Shown here: piece by piece, positions 1 through 12,094 of the stretch
Layout: each line of letters opens with the position of its first letter
Position numbering within the stretch: position 1 is the first letter of the stretch
Assembly (NCBI GenBank): GCA_000697665.1
Contig: KL197731.1
Span: 508,810 to 572,809 of the forward strand
Length of the DNA stretch: 64,000 nt
Source: Jaapia argillacea MUCL 33604
Lineage: Eukaryota > Basidiomycota > Agaricomycetes > Jaapiales > Jaapiaceae
Reading direction: 5' to 3'
Notes under the pieces: model-generated
The model's input: the letters and a program-made list of their open reading frames with translations, nothing else
Database searches by the model: none
What the model was told of the DNA's origin: nothing
Translations under genes and position numbers: made by a program

Positions 1-1900
1 TTTGATTCATTCCCACCACTATAAAGTGAGCATTCACATCCTTATCTCAAAACTAACCCTTATTTGTCTTACAGAGTATTTTACTTTTCTTGAGTGTCAT
101 TCACAATACAAGTCTGCCTTCATAGAGGTCAGCTCGTTTGAGTGCCACGATACACAATGGCATCCAAATGATACCATTTTTATTTGTTGAGTCGGTCGTT
201 GGCTTCAGCTGCGATGAATCGACGGGCACACCAGACCTCTATGTACATACTCGTGCATGGAGGGAGGCCTTCCATTGGCGAGGCTTATTTGGTTCCAATA
301 CCCCCAACCTATACATTGGATGGGAGGAAGACCTACTGTTTGCAGGGTCTTGTTCACTTGCGCTTGTCGATTCAGTCAACTGATGTTGATTCCAATTCAT
401 TCCCACCTCTATCAAGTGAGCGTTCACTTTGTGAACTCAAAAAACTAATGTTTATTCCAATGACAGTTTACTTTGATTGAGCGTCATTCATGCTACAAAC
501 TTGCCTTCAGAAAGGTAGGGTAGCTTGGGCGCAACAATACATAGTTGCATCCAAGCAGTATTCAACTATATGAAAATTTCTTTGGGACGTCGATTGTTGG
601 CTTTTGTCACAACGAATCAACGATCACACCAGACCTCCATGTACACACTCATGCGTGGAGGGAGGCCTTCCATTGGCGAGGCTCATTTGGTTCCGATACC
701 CCCAACCTATACATTGGATGGGAGGAAGACCTACTGTTTGTTGGGTCTTGTTCACTTGCACTTGTGGATTCAGTCAACCGATGTTGATTCCAATTCATTC
801 CCACCTCTATCAAGTGAGCGTTCACTTTGTGAACTCAAAAAACTAATGTTTATTCCAATGACAGTTGACTTTGATTGAGTGTCATTCACACTACAAACTC
901 GCTTTCAGAAAGGTAGGGTAGCTTGGGCACAATGATACATAGTTGTATTTAAGTGGTATTCAACCACATCTAAATTTCTTTGGGACGTTGATTGTTGGCT
1001 TTCTTCATGACGAATCGATGAGTGCACCAGACCTCCATGTATATACTTGTGCGTGGAGGGAGGCCTTCCATTGGTGAGGCTTATTTGGTTCTGATACCCC
1101 CAACCTATACATTGGATGGGAGGAAGACCTACTGTTTGATGGGTCTTGTTCACTCTCGCTCGTTGATTTAGTTGACTGATGTTGATTCCATTTCATTCCT
1201 ACCTTTATTAAGTGAGGGTTCACTTTGTGAAATCCAAAAACCAACTCTTACTTGGTGTCCAATGGTAGTTTACTTTTATTGAGCACTGTTCACACTACAA
1301 ACTCACCTTCAGAAAGGTAGGGTAGCTAGGGTGCAATGATACACCCTTGCGTCCAAGCGGCATCCAATGCTATCAAATTTTCTTAAAGGCATCAGTTGTT
1401 GGCTTTCGTCACAATGAATTGGAAGACCTGCTATTTGCTGGGTCTTGATCACTCGTGCTCGTAGATTCAATCAGCTGATGATGATTCCAATTTATCACCA
1501 CCTCTATGAAGTGAGCATCCACTTTGTGAACTCCAAAATCTAACTTTTATTTGTCCTCCAAATGTAGTTTACTTGTATTGAGTCACCTTTGCAATACAAG
1601 CACATGTTCAGAAAGGTAGGCTCGCTTGGCCGCCACTATACATAGCTGCGTCCAAGTGGTACTCAACAATATCAAATGTTCTTGTCTGTGTTGATTGTTG
1701 GCTTTAACCACAACAAATCAATGGATGCACAACACCTCTATGCACATACTTGTGTGTTGTAGGGAGGGCTTGCCATCAGATGGGTCTTGTTCACTTGATG
1801 TTGGTTGGCAGGAAGATCAGTTGTTAGGCTGGTCACGCTCATTCGCGCCCATCAATTCAGTCAGCTAGTCTCGATACTGGTTCAATCCTGTTGCCATTGG
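1..1900. repeat. Satellite-like tandem array, ~398-base unit
   Basis: About five head-to-tail units. The marker TTCATTCCCACC recurs at 6, 396, 794 and 1192 (spacing 390, 398, 398), then in diverged form near 1492 after a unit that lacks about 100 bases of its middle. Each full unit also holds a conserved GGAGGGAGGCCTTCCATTGG core followed by a CCCCCAACCTATACATTGG stretch. The last unit (about 1500-1900) is the most decayed. The array runs off the left edge. Short open frames repeat with the units and look like chance products. Confidence 0.85.
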
Positions 1901-2186
1901 GTGTTCAAGGCGTACATCACAATGCTCAACGGTTTGTAAACTAATTTTCTTCAATCATCATGTACAATTACTGCTTCATGGAGATGAATTCATTGGCACT
2001 GTATGCACCTGCATGCATTGCAGTACTTGAGGTTTGATTTATTGAGGGAATTCTGCATAGATCAAGGCAGTAATTTTCCACATAAAAATATGAAGATTTC
2101 ATGCAGAATGAGACTGTACAACTGTAGTTATCAATGGTACAGTTACAAAACACAGGCAGAATGAATGCAACAAACAAAATGGATAC
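1901..2186. other. Intergenic, no gene seen
   Basis: AT-rich spacer between the satellite and the 3' end of the minus-strand gene. It probably holds that gene's 3' untranslated region. I see no repeat, RNA gene or coding frame here. Confidence 0.4.
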
Positions 2187-4630
2187 CTAAAGCATTGGCA
2201 AGGAGTCAGACTCGGATACCCCGTCATCACCAGTCGAGATACAAGAATCAGATGAACTTGTGCAAAGCTTCCAAATATCTTGCATATTGTTGTCAGATCC
2301 CGATCCCTGTCCAAACCTTCTCTTCTTACTGGCCAACCTTTGCATCTCCATATTAACATTATTCCTCTCATTGGCAGTCATCCATGTGTACTGCATTGGT
2401 GGCTGTGGAAAAGGTACCCAGTAGCAAGCTTCAAGGATGTGAAGAGTTGTGGACAGAACCCAAGGGGGCCTACCAAACCACTGTGTAGATAGATAACAGG
2501 AATAACACTTCCATTTGTATTGGGTACCATCGGCAGTCTCTTTCGTGTTGGCACAAACATGAAGAATTGAGGACTGGCAAGAGGGAGAAGGACATGGTGT
2601 GGGATTGATACTGATGGGACGGAAGAATGGGTCAGCTTGAACCAATGTCTGGGTGAGGACCATGGAACCTCAGAAGTCAGTAGCCTCAACACGAGTGACC
2701 ACACCAACGGGACTGTGAGTCAATGTGATGATGTCGGAGCCAAATGCAATCTTGACTGCTGCAAAGACAGAGTGTTTGTACACAGCCATCATGTTGAAAG
2801 CCTTCACCAGGTTCAAGGCAACATTGTTGGGTATGACAGATCCACTGCAAAAGGCAATGATGAAGTTGAAGCAATTGCTATTCATCATCTGGTGAGGAGG
2901 GATTCAACAAGAGATAAGTTTACATGTACGAGTTGACAAGTTCCTCAACTCTCAGCTAAGAGGAACAGACATTCATGAAAGGACTGCAAGTCAAAAAAAA
3001 GGCTCCTTTACGACCAGGAAAATTGGGAAGCATGTCAATGAGGATAGGACCAAGGCATGCATCAAGCAACTGGAACGCTATATTCAGAAACACATCAGAG
3101 ACAAAAAACATGATAGTACTCACTGAATCTACCATATCAGACTTGGATCCAATCTGACTGCTTCCACCAAAGACCAGATTTCCAGTGCCGGTCTCCAAAT
3201 GACAATCCCACATGAGGAAAAAATTGCACTCTCCATTCCTCAACTCAATAAACTTCCTAGCGTTGACGGTCGCATTATTCGAACCATGACCTACAGCTGA
3301 CAGAGTGTAATCATGCCAATGCAACTAACAATACTGATTAACTGATGCAACAAGACACACACAAAATGATCAACTCACATCAGGAAGACAATACCTGTAC
3401 TCATCCATCAGAGCAATCTGAGCCAACAGACGCAACATCGATGTACAAACACCCTGAGTGAACGTCAAGACGACGGTGGGTTCAAGTCTCTTCCCAAAGA
3501 CGTATCATTCATACTCGGTCTTCAAAATCTCATACTATAAGATCAACACAATCAGATGTTGACAACAGTTTGTAATAAGAAAGACTTACATTTGGAAAGG
3601 TGTAGGACCCTATGTGACATTGAGGACACTTAAATGTAGATGGATCAAACGGGCCACTACTGCTCCCATGTGGAAGCAGACACCCAGGAGATATTAGACT
3701 CAATGCAAGGCAAAGTCTGACATGACAAACACTGCATTCAACCAGATTACCGGTATCACCGCAGCCTGCGCAATTCTAAAAGCCAATAAGAACTTATCCA
3801 GCCATATAAGAAAATTCACTAACCATCACAAAGTGTGCCTGAAAATATATACATAAGTCAAGAGAAATCAGTAAAAAAAAGGTGAAAACACACCTGTGTA
3901 ACTTTGGAGGACTGTCTGAATTGCTCGAAATGCTTTCTGACACAATTATCGACTTTATAAAATACATCCACATAGCTGTTAACGAAATGAACACAGAAAA
4001 GGGCAGGTATCACATACTCTGAGTCATACAACCAAGTTTGACAAGGTTAGCAACTTCATCCTCTACTTGAGGATCCAAATCAGGATCCTCTGTAATCCCA
4101 GGATTGACAATCAACTGGGCATTCCCTGTAGAAACAAATTGAATGATTGAGAATAAAACAAAAGTTACAATTGCACCTTGGACATTCAGGGGAGTGTAGG
4201 TTGCAACAACCAAGCAAGTGTTCACAGTGCCTGTTCCTCTTCCACCTGTAGCCCCACGCCTCCTCCCCTTTCCAGCCCTGGGCTTGTTTTTGGATTTGCC
4301 TCTGCCCCTAACACTCTCACCAGCATTGCTCAAATCAGCACCAGAAACTGAGCTTCTGCACCTGCCACCTCTGCCACAGTCACCTCTGCCACAGTCACCT
4401 CTGTCCCTACCTGAGCCCCTGCCCCTTCCCCCACCTATATTAGCAGTCTCATTTAAATCGTCATTAGCAACTGTTCCTGAGCTTGAGATGTCATCGGTAT
4501 GGTAAGTTGAACCAGTGCTTGTACCTGAGGGTGAGACGCGATAGGAATCAAACTCAGTCCTGCATATGCACGCTTGTAAAGTGTAAATACTTACCTTGCT
4601 GTGGAACACCTCAACCCCTCCCAACAGCAT
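2187..4630 (-). CDS. Hypothetical multi-exon protein with PHD-like Cys cluster
   Basis: Minus-strand reading gives a chain of exons joined by typical short fungal introns. A short first exon starts at the ATG at 4630 and its donor is GTAAGT near 4594. The next exon encodes a long Gly/Arg-rich (RG/RGRG) low-complexity stretch (about 4200-4440). A later exon (about 3600-3780) encodes NCAGCGDTGNLVECSVC, followed about 30 residues on by CPQC, so the spacing resembles a PHD/RING-type zinc finger. A conserved-looking segment reading GSNNATVNARKF lies at 3220-3290. The C-terminal exon (2187-2663) has another Cys set (CPSPSC ... CANT ... CYSC) and a Lys/Arg-rich patch (KKRR). RG repeats and zinc fingers suggest a nucleic-acid or chromatin role, but that is inference; I do not recognise the family. 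Exon borders are approximate. At least one in-frame stop near 3510 suggests a missed splice site or decay. Confidence 0.5.
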
Positions 4631-4656
4631 CTACACTTGTCAGAAAAAATTGGTGA

Positions 4657-6057
4657 ATGCCAACGCCACTCATGGTGTTTCTAGTATTGTTATGGGGAAA
4701 GCAAAAAGCAGACAGAAGAGCAATAAATCTAAGATTTAAAGTTAAGATAGGACATATGCTGATTAGGTCAGGTGACCTAAGACCGACATGCGACACTTAC
4801 TACTCTGCCAACCTTGAAGGTGTATCTCAAGACAAACACATCTGCAGCGACCCATCCCCACTCAAACATCTCTATGACTACATGGCTTTACAACAATACC
4901 AAGTTTTGGGTCCCAAGTGGCTGGGCGCTGTCACCATTGGTCGACTTAAAACAGCGTGTACAGTGATATACAATCTGTACATCGATGAAGTTGATGGCTT
5001 AACGAGAATCAACCACTCAAATCTTACAGCAGTAGAGAATGGTTTCATGCAATTTGCTGACAGTATTTTCATAGATGGACATGGCACTTATGTCCTGGCT
5101 CCTGAGAAATACTGGCATGGCTTTCAATTCTGCAACTACATCTGCCTCTACTGCTGACTTTGGATCAAATTACATGGTGACTACAACAGACCAGAAATCA
5201 CAGCTTTCGCTTCTCTTGGGCTTTATACATCAACAGTTGTCAAATCCTTCCTCTCAGAATTATGATCTGCAATGACAAAAAACGAATTGACATCAGATTG
5301 GCGAAGTGCGTTACTTGATCAATTCCTGGTCCGGGAGTATTTCAGGACGCCACACAATACAGTACAAATACAACTCTGGATGGAAGCTCAAGAAAGTCCA
5401 CCTGATCTGAACGTGGACCCTTTTACGTTGAGTGAGTAACACCTTGTACCTTGTATTCCCACCAATTCAGTCACAATCAGATTGGGCAGAGTTTGCGAAT
5501 AACTATCCAGTAGACTTCGGTGCGACAAGTAAAGGGGAGGTTTTGCTGTGGTGGGAAGAGCTCGATAATCCACAAATCGTGAAGGCAATCCTCTGCTCCA
5601 TCAATAAATGTCGTCGACTTGCAGAAGCTGAGTCTCTAGCAGCACAAATCAGCATCGTTGACTTACAAGATAATGAAATGGTACCAGAACCCATTGAGAA
5701 TCCAGAAGACAATCCAGAGTTGGGAAAACACCCCGTTGCCTCACAAGACCATCAGAGGGAGAAAGATCATGTCGATGACATACAAGGAGAACAAGTTCCA
5801 CTGCCCAAGAAACCTGCAAAATGCCACATCACGGCTCTCAAAGAGACTGCAGTTGAGACACCTGCCATCCAACGCAGTGCACGACGGAAATCATGATTAT
5901 CATCCACCTCCATTGCATCTTCATCAAAACAAGTCCTAGTACATCAGAATTCGAGACCACCGACAAGTTGAGGAAACAAATATGGAAGGGAAAGGGAAAG
6001 GCCAAAGCAGCATCGACTATCATTACCTTGCGACGAAAGGGTGGCAAACACTATTTT
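4657..6057 (+). CDS. 5' part of a host hypothetical gene, cut by element A
   Basis: Open segments at about 4800-5157, 5075-5400 and 5432-5896 are separated by splice-like sites (for example a donor GTGAGTAACAC at 5430). Residues include GPKWLGAVTIGRLKTACTV, then SDWRSALLDQFLVREYFRTP, then GEVLLWWEEL, followed by an acidic, Glu/Pro-rich region and a basic one (KGKGKAKAAS, RRKGGK). No known domain is recognisable. Coding sequence runs up to the target duplication ATTTT at 6053-6057, where retrotransposon A begins. The frame and a splice donor (GTACGT at 23248) resume beyond the element, so this is one gene split by a 17-kb insertion. The first exon is uncertain: the minus-strand gene's ATG lies only 27 bases from the first plus-strand ATG, so the true start may be nearer 4800. 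Confidence 0.45.
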
Positions 6058-6421
6058 TGTTACAAACCACGCTTCATCAGGACTATTTTCACTTTTACTT
6101 CACTTTACTTCACTTCATCATCTAACTACGGACTACGGACTACGGACTCCTATCTCTTTTGACTCACCTTGACTTCCTACTTACTCATCATTACTACGGA
6201 CTTACTCATCGTTACTACGGACTATGCTTCTATCCAGTATATATACCTGCCCGTATTCGCTAATATTCCCCATCTTGTTCACTTTGTCAATACAAGTCTT
6301 TACTTGCATTCCTACAAAGTCCAACTTGGTCACCATCTAGTTTCCTCTCTTTATCATCCTCATACCGCCTCACTCTGTGTTGCAACCTAAGTACCATCAG
6401 AGAAGTACACTGTCTTGAACA
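6058..6421 (+). mobile_element. 5' LTR of element A
   Basis: Starts TGTTACAAACC. It has a TATA box TATATATA at 6238-6245. The presumed transcript start lies 34 bases downstream at ATCTTGTTCA (6272-6281), which is complementary to the primer site seen just inside the LTR of the sister copy B. Close relatives in this window are 22839-23232, 27456-27809, 33323-33769 and 50620-51004. The inner border is taken where similarity to the other copies gives way to the internal region. Confidence 0.9.
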
Positions 6422-6499
6422 CTTGAACAAGATCTCCCTTCTACTTACCTTGCAACTTACTCTAGCCTCATTATCTAATGAAGGCTATAGAGAAGTCAG

Positions 6500-6754
6500 A
6501 CGGTTACCACCACACCGTCCAATACCACAATCCATCCAGTCTTCGCCAGTCTTCTCATCATCATCATTGACTTCATCGTTGATCTATTGTTTTGGACCGC
6601 CATCCAAAAAATTGGATTATCCCTGGTTAAAAACAATATATTCACCCTCCCTTTCACACATTTCATCAATCTCAATATCACAGTCTATTTTTGCATCGCC
6701 CTTAGCAAAATAGTACAACGATTAGAGGAAGAATACATCACTCAGAACCTATAG
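6500..6754 (+). pseudogene. Short hydrophobic leader frame upstream of gag (copy A)
   Basis: An 84-codon frame lies between the 5' LTR and gag and corresponds codon for codon to the frame at 51083-51337 in copy B. It encodes a strongly hydrophobic stretch (ASLLIIIIDFIVDLLFW), a second apolar stretch around LNITVYF, and a charged tail (RLEEE). One or two membrane helices are plausible. No Ty3/gypsy protein I know sits here. It could instead be a non-coding leader that happens to be open. The fact that the frame is open in both copies argues mildly for coding. Confidence 0.4.
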
Positions 6755-6757
6755 ATT

Positions 6758-6779
6758 GGTTATCTCTCATGAGATAACC
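6758..6779 (+). promoter_or_regulatory. Perfect hairpin just before gag (copy A)
   Basis: GGTTATCTC, loop TCAT, GAGATAACC: a 9-base-pair perfect stem ending 13 bases before the gag ATG at 6793. The same structure is unchanged at 51341-51362 in copy B. In the RNA it could act in packaging, dimerisation or control of gag initiation; the role is inferred. Confidence 0.55.
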
Positions 6780-6792
6780 TCTGTATGTCACT

Positions 6793-8380
6793 ATGGAAGA
6801 CCTACCACCATCCAGTAGGTTCCTCACCCTCCCCGACCTTTGGACACTTCCTTCTCTCGCCAAAGTCCTTCAAGACCTAGCAGGACACGAAGAAGAAATC
6901 ACATACGATCACATCTACGACACTCCGTGTCTTAACAGAAAACCTATTGCTATTTGGACAGGACCAAACGAACCTGGATATCAATATTTACCAGCAGAAA
7001 AATATCCACCCCATAAAGATCTACCCAAGCTAAAAGACTATCTTAGTCAATTAGCAAAACCAGGTCCTTCGGTTCCACAAGTCGCCAAAGAAAAGAAAAG
7101 AAGAGGAATTAGTGAATCCTCCCGCACATCACGAGCTACAACCCCACTCTCTCTTGAAGTACCACCAACTTCATCACCTTCTCCTGTTACGTTTGGGGGA
7201 TCTCTGACACCAGTGGTACCACAAACATTTGCTGCCTTCGCACCAACAGCAGGACCATCCATCCCACAAATCCAGGAACCAAATCCTCAATACCCAACTG
7301 GTGTACCTATTGTTACACCTATTCCTCAACATTTTGAGTCATATAGCCCACCACCAGCTCAATCACCATCTCCTGATCCACCTAGAGGATCTCCCGACCC
7401 TAACCCAGATAATCAACCTGAGGATTCAGACGACGATATGGCAGGAAATTCAAAAGGACCACAATTAGCTCCTCCTACTCCTTTCACTGGAGATAGGAAG
7501 AAGACAGCCAAATTTGTTTCAGAAACCAAATTATTCATTGCGGCCAAACCAAAAGACTTTCCTACAGAGTTCTCAAAAATTGCCTTCATCCTATCCTACA
7601 TGAAGGATGGACCAGCAGGATCTTGGGCAATGAACTGGGTCAACAAATACGACCCAGACACAGAATCAATCCTAAATGTCAAAGATTTCTACAAAACTCT
7701 TGAAAAAGATTTTGCAGAGATCGACAAAGGACGATCCGCTCGCACCCAGATCCAAAACCTCAAACAAGGAAGGTTTTCAGTTGACTCCTTTACCGCCGCC
7801 TTCAATGAATTAGCAAGGCATACGGGGTTTAACAATATAGGACTTATGGAAGCCTATAAACGAGGACTCAAATGGGAAATCCTTGAACAAATCGTAAAAT
7901 TACCGGAACCACCAGAAAGTCTAGCCTCTCTGCAAGATATGGCCGCTAAGTTCGAGCTACTAGGAGAAGCAGCGGCAGCAGAGAAAACCTGGCATGAAGG
8001 AAAAGGAAAAGGACCACTTTATCCTTCAGCCCTTCAGACCAATTGGCGGGCTCCATCTAGGGACTATAGTCAGGGAGTCCCTATGGATGTTGATGCGGCC
8101 AAGACCAAAAAACGATTCAAGAAACTGACTCCTGAAGAATGACTTGAACTTCAGAAGAAAGGAGCATGTTTCTTTTGTCGCAAACCTGGTCACTTCTCTG
8201 GACAATGTCCCTTGAAAAAGGGCAACTCCATTCGGGCCAGAACAGCTGACACAAACAAAGAAAATGCACAGCCTAGTTCTATCATCGATCAAATCAAGGA
8301 ATTGGTCACCCAGATCCCAGAGAATGACTAAGGGGAACTTTTCATGGCCATGAAAGATGAGTTCTCCAAATCGGGTTTTT
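6793..8380 (+). pseudogene. gag of element A (capsid and nucleocapsid)
   Basis: Gag polyprotein region. The ATG at 6793 follows the hairpin and is matched by the ATG at 51376 in copy B. The N-terminal third is Pro/Ser-rich and probably disordered. The retrotransposon Gag capsid core lies at about 7440-7990 (TPFTGDRKKTAKFVSETKLF, then PAGSWAMNWV, then IQNLKQGRFSVDSFTAAFNE). A single CCHC knuckle, CFFCRKPGHFSGQC, is at 8167-8208. In the family this protein builds the virus-like particle and binds genomic RNA. Protease follows in the usual order. The copy is broken. Confidence 0.88.
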
Positions 8381-8405
8381 AAAGTGCCTAGCATCGACAG
8401 CAGAT

Positions 8406-9218
8406 GTGAAGGCATGGACTAAGGTTCTTTCATTGGACAATAGATACGCTATATTACACATGGACATTCCCGACTCAATTCGTGTATCCACTCTGAAGAA
8501 AAATGGAATTCCTTCCCTACGATTTGAAGTGGAACTTATTGGAAAGAACCGAAGCGCTGTAACAAAAACTCTACTCGATAGTGGAGCCACTGGAAATTTA
8601 ATCAATACTCAATTTGCCAAAAAACATCGCATGAACATCCAGAAATTGGAACGACCTATTCCAGTTTATAACATTGACAACACAGAAAATCATGATGGAA
8701 AAATCGAGTATTTTGTAGAACTCGACATGAGGATCAAAGGATCCAAAAATACCTGCCACATCGAAACAAATCGATTCTATATCACCGATCTAGGACAAGA
8801 AGACATTGTCCTAGGAACCGATTGGTTACACGAACATAACCCGGAGGTCGAGTGGCAAAACTTCAATTTGAAGTTTACACGTTGCCCTAATACCTGCTGC
8901 ATACAAGGCCTATGCACCGTTCATGCAAAACCTTCTGATCGACCCGCCACTACCCTTCGAGAAACTGAACCTGTGCATGTGTTATACACAGCAAAACAGG
9001 GGGCATCTTACACCGTTGCAGATCAGGAGTATACTCCAAGATTGATCCACGATACGTCTTACATATCGCAACAAAACATAAAGAAAAAGGGACAAGCATC
9101 ACGAAAAGCATCCAAAACTTCCATCCCATCTTCATGGTCAACAGAACAATTGGAACTGCTAGACCCACTCAATCAAATAATCGACGAATGGCAACATGAA
9201 GGAATTCAAACTTATTGA
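8406..9218 (+). pseudogene. Protease region of element A
   Basis: Aspartic protease of the retropepsin type. The active-site motif DSGATG is encoded at 8577-8594, preceded by KTLL and followed about 80 residues later by DIVLGTDWL, the usual second hydrophobic-GxDWL motif of fungal Ty3 proteases. The remainder (about 8880-9218) is a linker toward reverse transcriptase with Cys/His residues (CPNTCCIQGLC). In the family it cleaves Gag-Pol inside the particle. Confidence 0.82.
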
Positions 9219-9242
9219 ATTATCACCAGTCATCCAGACCTA

Positions 9243-11592
9243 ATGGAACCAGTCATTCCCGACTATATTCCCCTATCAGAACAACACAAAACTCCAGTCC
9301 TTGCTAGGCACATTGCAGGAATACGAACTCGAGCACACAGAAACAAATCAATCGAATTAGCATTGAAAGATGCTCAAAAGAGAGGGGAGAAAACATTTGA
9401 AGAAATGGTTCCACCAGAATATCAGAGATACCGGAAGGTCTTTGAGAAAAAGGCTTCAGAGTGATTCCCAAAAGAAAGAATTTGGGATCATGGGATAGAA
9501 CTCAAAGAGGATTGGAAACCTCACAACTGCAAAACCTATTTGCTATCCCCCACGGAACAAAAAGAACTCGATACGTTCCTAGAAGAACAATTACAAAAAG
9601 GATACATTCGCCCTTCAAAATCCCCACTCTCCTCGCCATTTTTCTTTGTTGACAAGAAAGATGGAAAACTTCGTCCTACACAGGATTATCGTTATTTGAA
9701 CTTGCAGACCATCAAAAACGATTACCCTATCCCTCTCATATCCGAGTTAATTGATAAACTTAAAAACGCTAAAGTTTATTCAAAATTGGATCTACGATGG
9801 GGATACAACAATGTTTGAATCAAAGAAGGAGATCAATGGAAAGCGGCATTCAAAACAAATCGCGGACTATTCAAACCTATGGTCATGTTCTTTGGGCTTA
9901 CCAATTCACCAGCCACCTTCCAAACTATGATGAACGAACTGTTCAAAGACCTTATCGATCGTGGAGTCGTCATCATCTATCTGGACAACATCCTCATTTT
10001 TACAGACACACCGGAGGAACACAAGAAAATAATGCACGAAGTCCTCCACATTTTGGAGGAAAACGACCTTTTCCTCAAACCAGAGAAATGTACTTTTGAA
10101 ACGTCAAAAGTCGAATACCTCGGGGTAATCGTCTCTCACAACCTTGTGGAGATGGATCCTGTCAAGGTCTCTGGAATCCTTGATTGGCCCACACTGAAAA
10201 CGGTCAAGGAAGTTCAATCCTTGGTTGGATTCTGCAATTTTTATCATCGATTTATCAAAGATTTCTCAAAAATTGCACGACCATTATTCAAACTCACAAA
10301 GAAAGATCACTCTTGGGAGTGGACGGACAAATGTGACACCACATTTCAACAGTTGAAGACTTCATTTACCTCCTCTCCAACCTTGGTCATGCCCAATCCC
10401 GACAAACCATTTCGTATTGAATGCGACGCATCTGACTACGCTATGGAAGCTGTTCTAACACAGCTGGAATCAGACAACAAATACCATCCTGTGGCTTACT
10501 TATTGAAATCACTATCTGACGCTGAACGAAACTATGATATTTACAATAAGGAACTCCTCACTATCATACGAGCCATGGACGCATGGCGCCACTACCTGGA
10601 AGGATGCAAACATATCATTGAGGTCTATACAGACCATCGAAATCTGGAATATTTCACAACTGCCCAGAAGCTCAGCAGGCGACAGGCTAGATGGGCCCAG
10701 TTTTTAACCCGGTTCAACTTCATGTTGATCCACAAGCCTGGGAAAATGAACAAGTCAGATGGTCTCTTGAGAGGTATCGACCATAAGGAGGGGGTAGAAA
10801 CCGACAACAAAAATCGCATACTTTTAGGACCCCAACTTTTCTCAAAATCACTCAACGCAAAATCCTTGTTTTGCACCTCTCCTGTGGGACGAGGAAACGC
10901 CACAACTGAAAACCCATCTGTTACTGGACAAATTAGGGTCTACATTCAACAAACAATGACTCATACAATGCTCACCAGGGATTAGGAGTTGAAAAAAGAA
11001 ATCCAGAAAAGTATGGAACTGGATGACGAAGTATCAACAGTGATCCAAGTCATCAAAAAACAAGGACCTCGATCCTTAAGTAAAGGACTGGAGGAATGGA
11101 ATTTGGAAGACAGATTAATCCTCTACCGAGGAAAGATCTACGTTCCAAAAAATCAAGACCTACGAAGAAAAATCGTCCGATCATGCCATGACCCACCAAT
11201 CAGGGGACATCCCGGGAGATATAAAACCCTGGAGATTGTGCAAAGGGACTATTAGTGGCCAGGAATGTTGATCTTCGTCAAGGAATATGTTGATGGATGT
11301 GCTATCTGTCAATCAATGAAACCTAGAACACATCCAACCAACAAACCACTTCATCCAACCGAAATTCCAGAACGACCTTTTGGAACTGTTACAAACAATT
11401 TTCTTACCGGATTACCAGAAGCTGATGGATATGATGCTATCCACATAGCCATGGACACCTCCACCAAAACTGCTATCATCACACCCTGCCACAAAACTGT
11501 AGACTCCAAAGGCACTGCAGAAATTCTCTATAACAACGCCTTTCGGCGTTATGGATTTCCGGATAAATTAATATCTGATAGAGGACCCCAAT
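9243..11592 (+). pseudogene. RT, RNase H and N-terminal integrase of element A
   Basis: Pol region. Reverse transcriptase lies at about 9540-10150, with recognisable blocks [53 protein letters not shown] and the palm hairpin near 9970-10000. RNase H follows at about 10380-10740 (RIECDASDYA, then YDIYNKELLTIIRAM, then VYTDHRNLEYF). The integrase HHCC domain is at about 11180-11330 (CHDPPIRGHPGRYKTLEI, then CAICQSMK). The catalytic core begins at about 11370 and is cut at 11592 by element C, resuming at 20574. RT makes the cDNA, RNase H removes RNA and integrase inserts the product. The copy is broken. Confidence 0.88.
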
Positions 11593-12080
11593 TGTTACGA
11601 GTGTCTTAGCGTTAGCGAAGATAGCGAGTAAGGCTTGTAAGTCCTTTGGATACTTCGCTTACCAAGTACTCAGGCTACGACAAGTTGAGGCTGTAGAGGA
11701 TGACGAACGAGAGCGAACCAGTTGAAGGGTACAGGCTAAGATGCTGTATTGTTCAAGTGGACAAGCTTAAGAAATACAGGAGGGCGAGAGCACCTTATAT
11801 ACTAGGGCCAGGAAAGGAGAACATAGTGGAATGGTATAGAAGGCACTAAGAATAGCATCCCAGGAATGTAAGAGAACATGATAGAAGGATAGAGAATAAG
11901 ATGGAACGTCTGGGGACTCGGTAACCGGCTGAGTGTGGTATCGGCTGAGAAGCCAAGTTAATAATAGTACAAGGAGATATAAATAGAACCAGTCCAATGG
12001 AAGGCGCGATGGGATGAGATAAGAATGTCTGAGATAAGATAAGATAACAAAAAATGAAACAGATATACAAAGTCGTAACA
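11593..12080 (-). mobile_element. 3' LTR of element C
   Basis: 488 bases, ending TCGTAACA on the plus strand, with the CCAAT target duplication directly outside. It matches 20081-20568 at 480 of 488 positions. A related but longer LTR stands alone at 30622-31174. Confidence 0.95.
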
Positions 12081-12094
12081 CCACCCCCTCTTCT
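12081..12094 (-). promoter_or_regulatory. Polypurine tract of element C
   Basis: On the minus strand AGAAGAGGGGGTGG directly abuts the 3' LTR, the standard position for plus-strand DNA priming in LTR retrotransposons. Confidence 0.75.

Noticed and set aside
2187-4630. KDZ (Kyakuja-Dileera-Zisupton) transposase
   Set aside because: Cys motifs alone are not enough; the catalytic blocks of KDZ proteins are not visible in any frame.
7047-9168. Minus-strand open frames across gag and protease of A and the matching frames in B
   Set aside because: Shadow frames recurring in both copies because the sequences are homologous; no domain.
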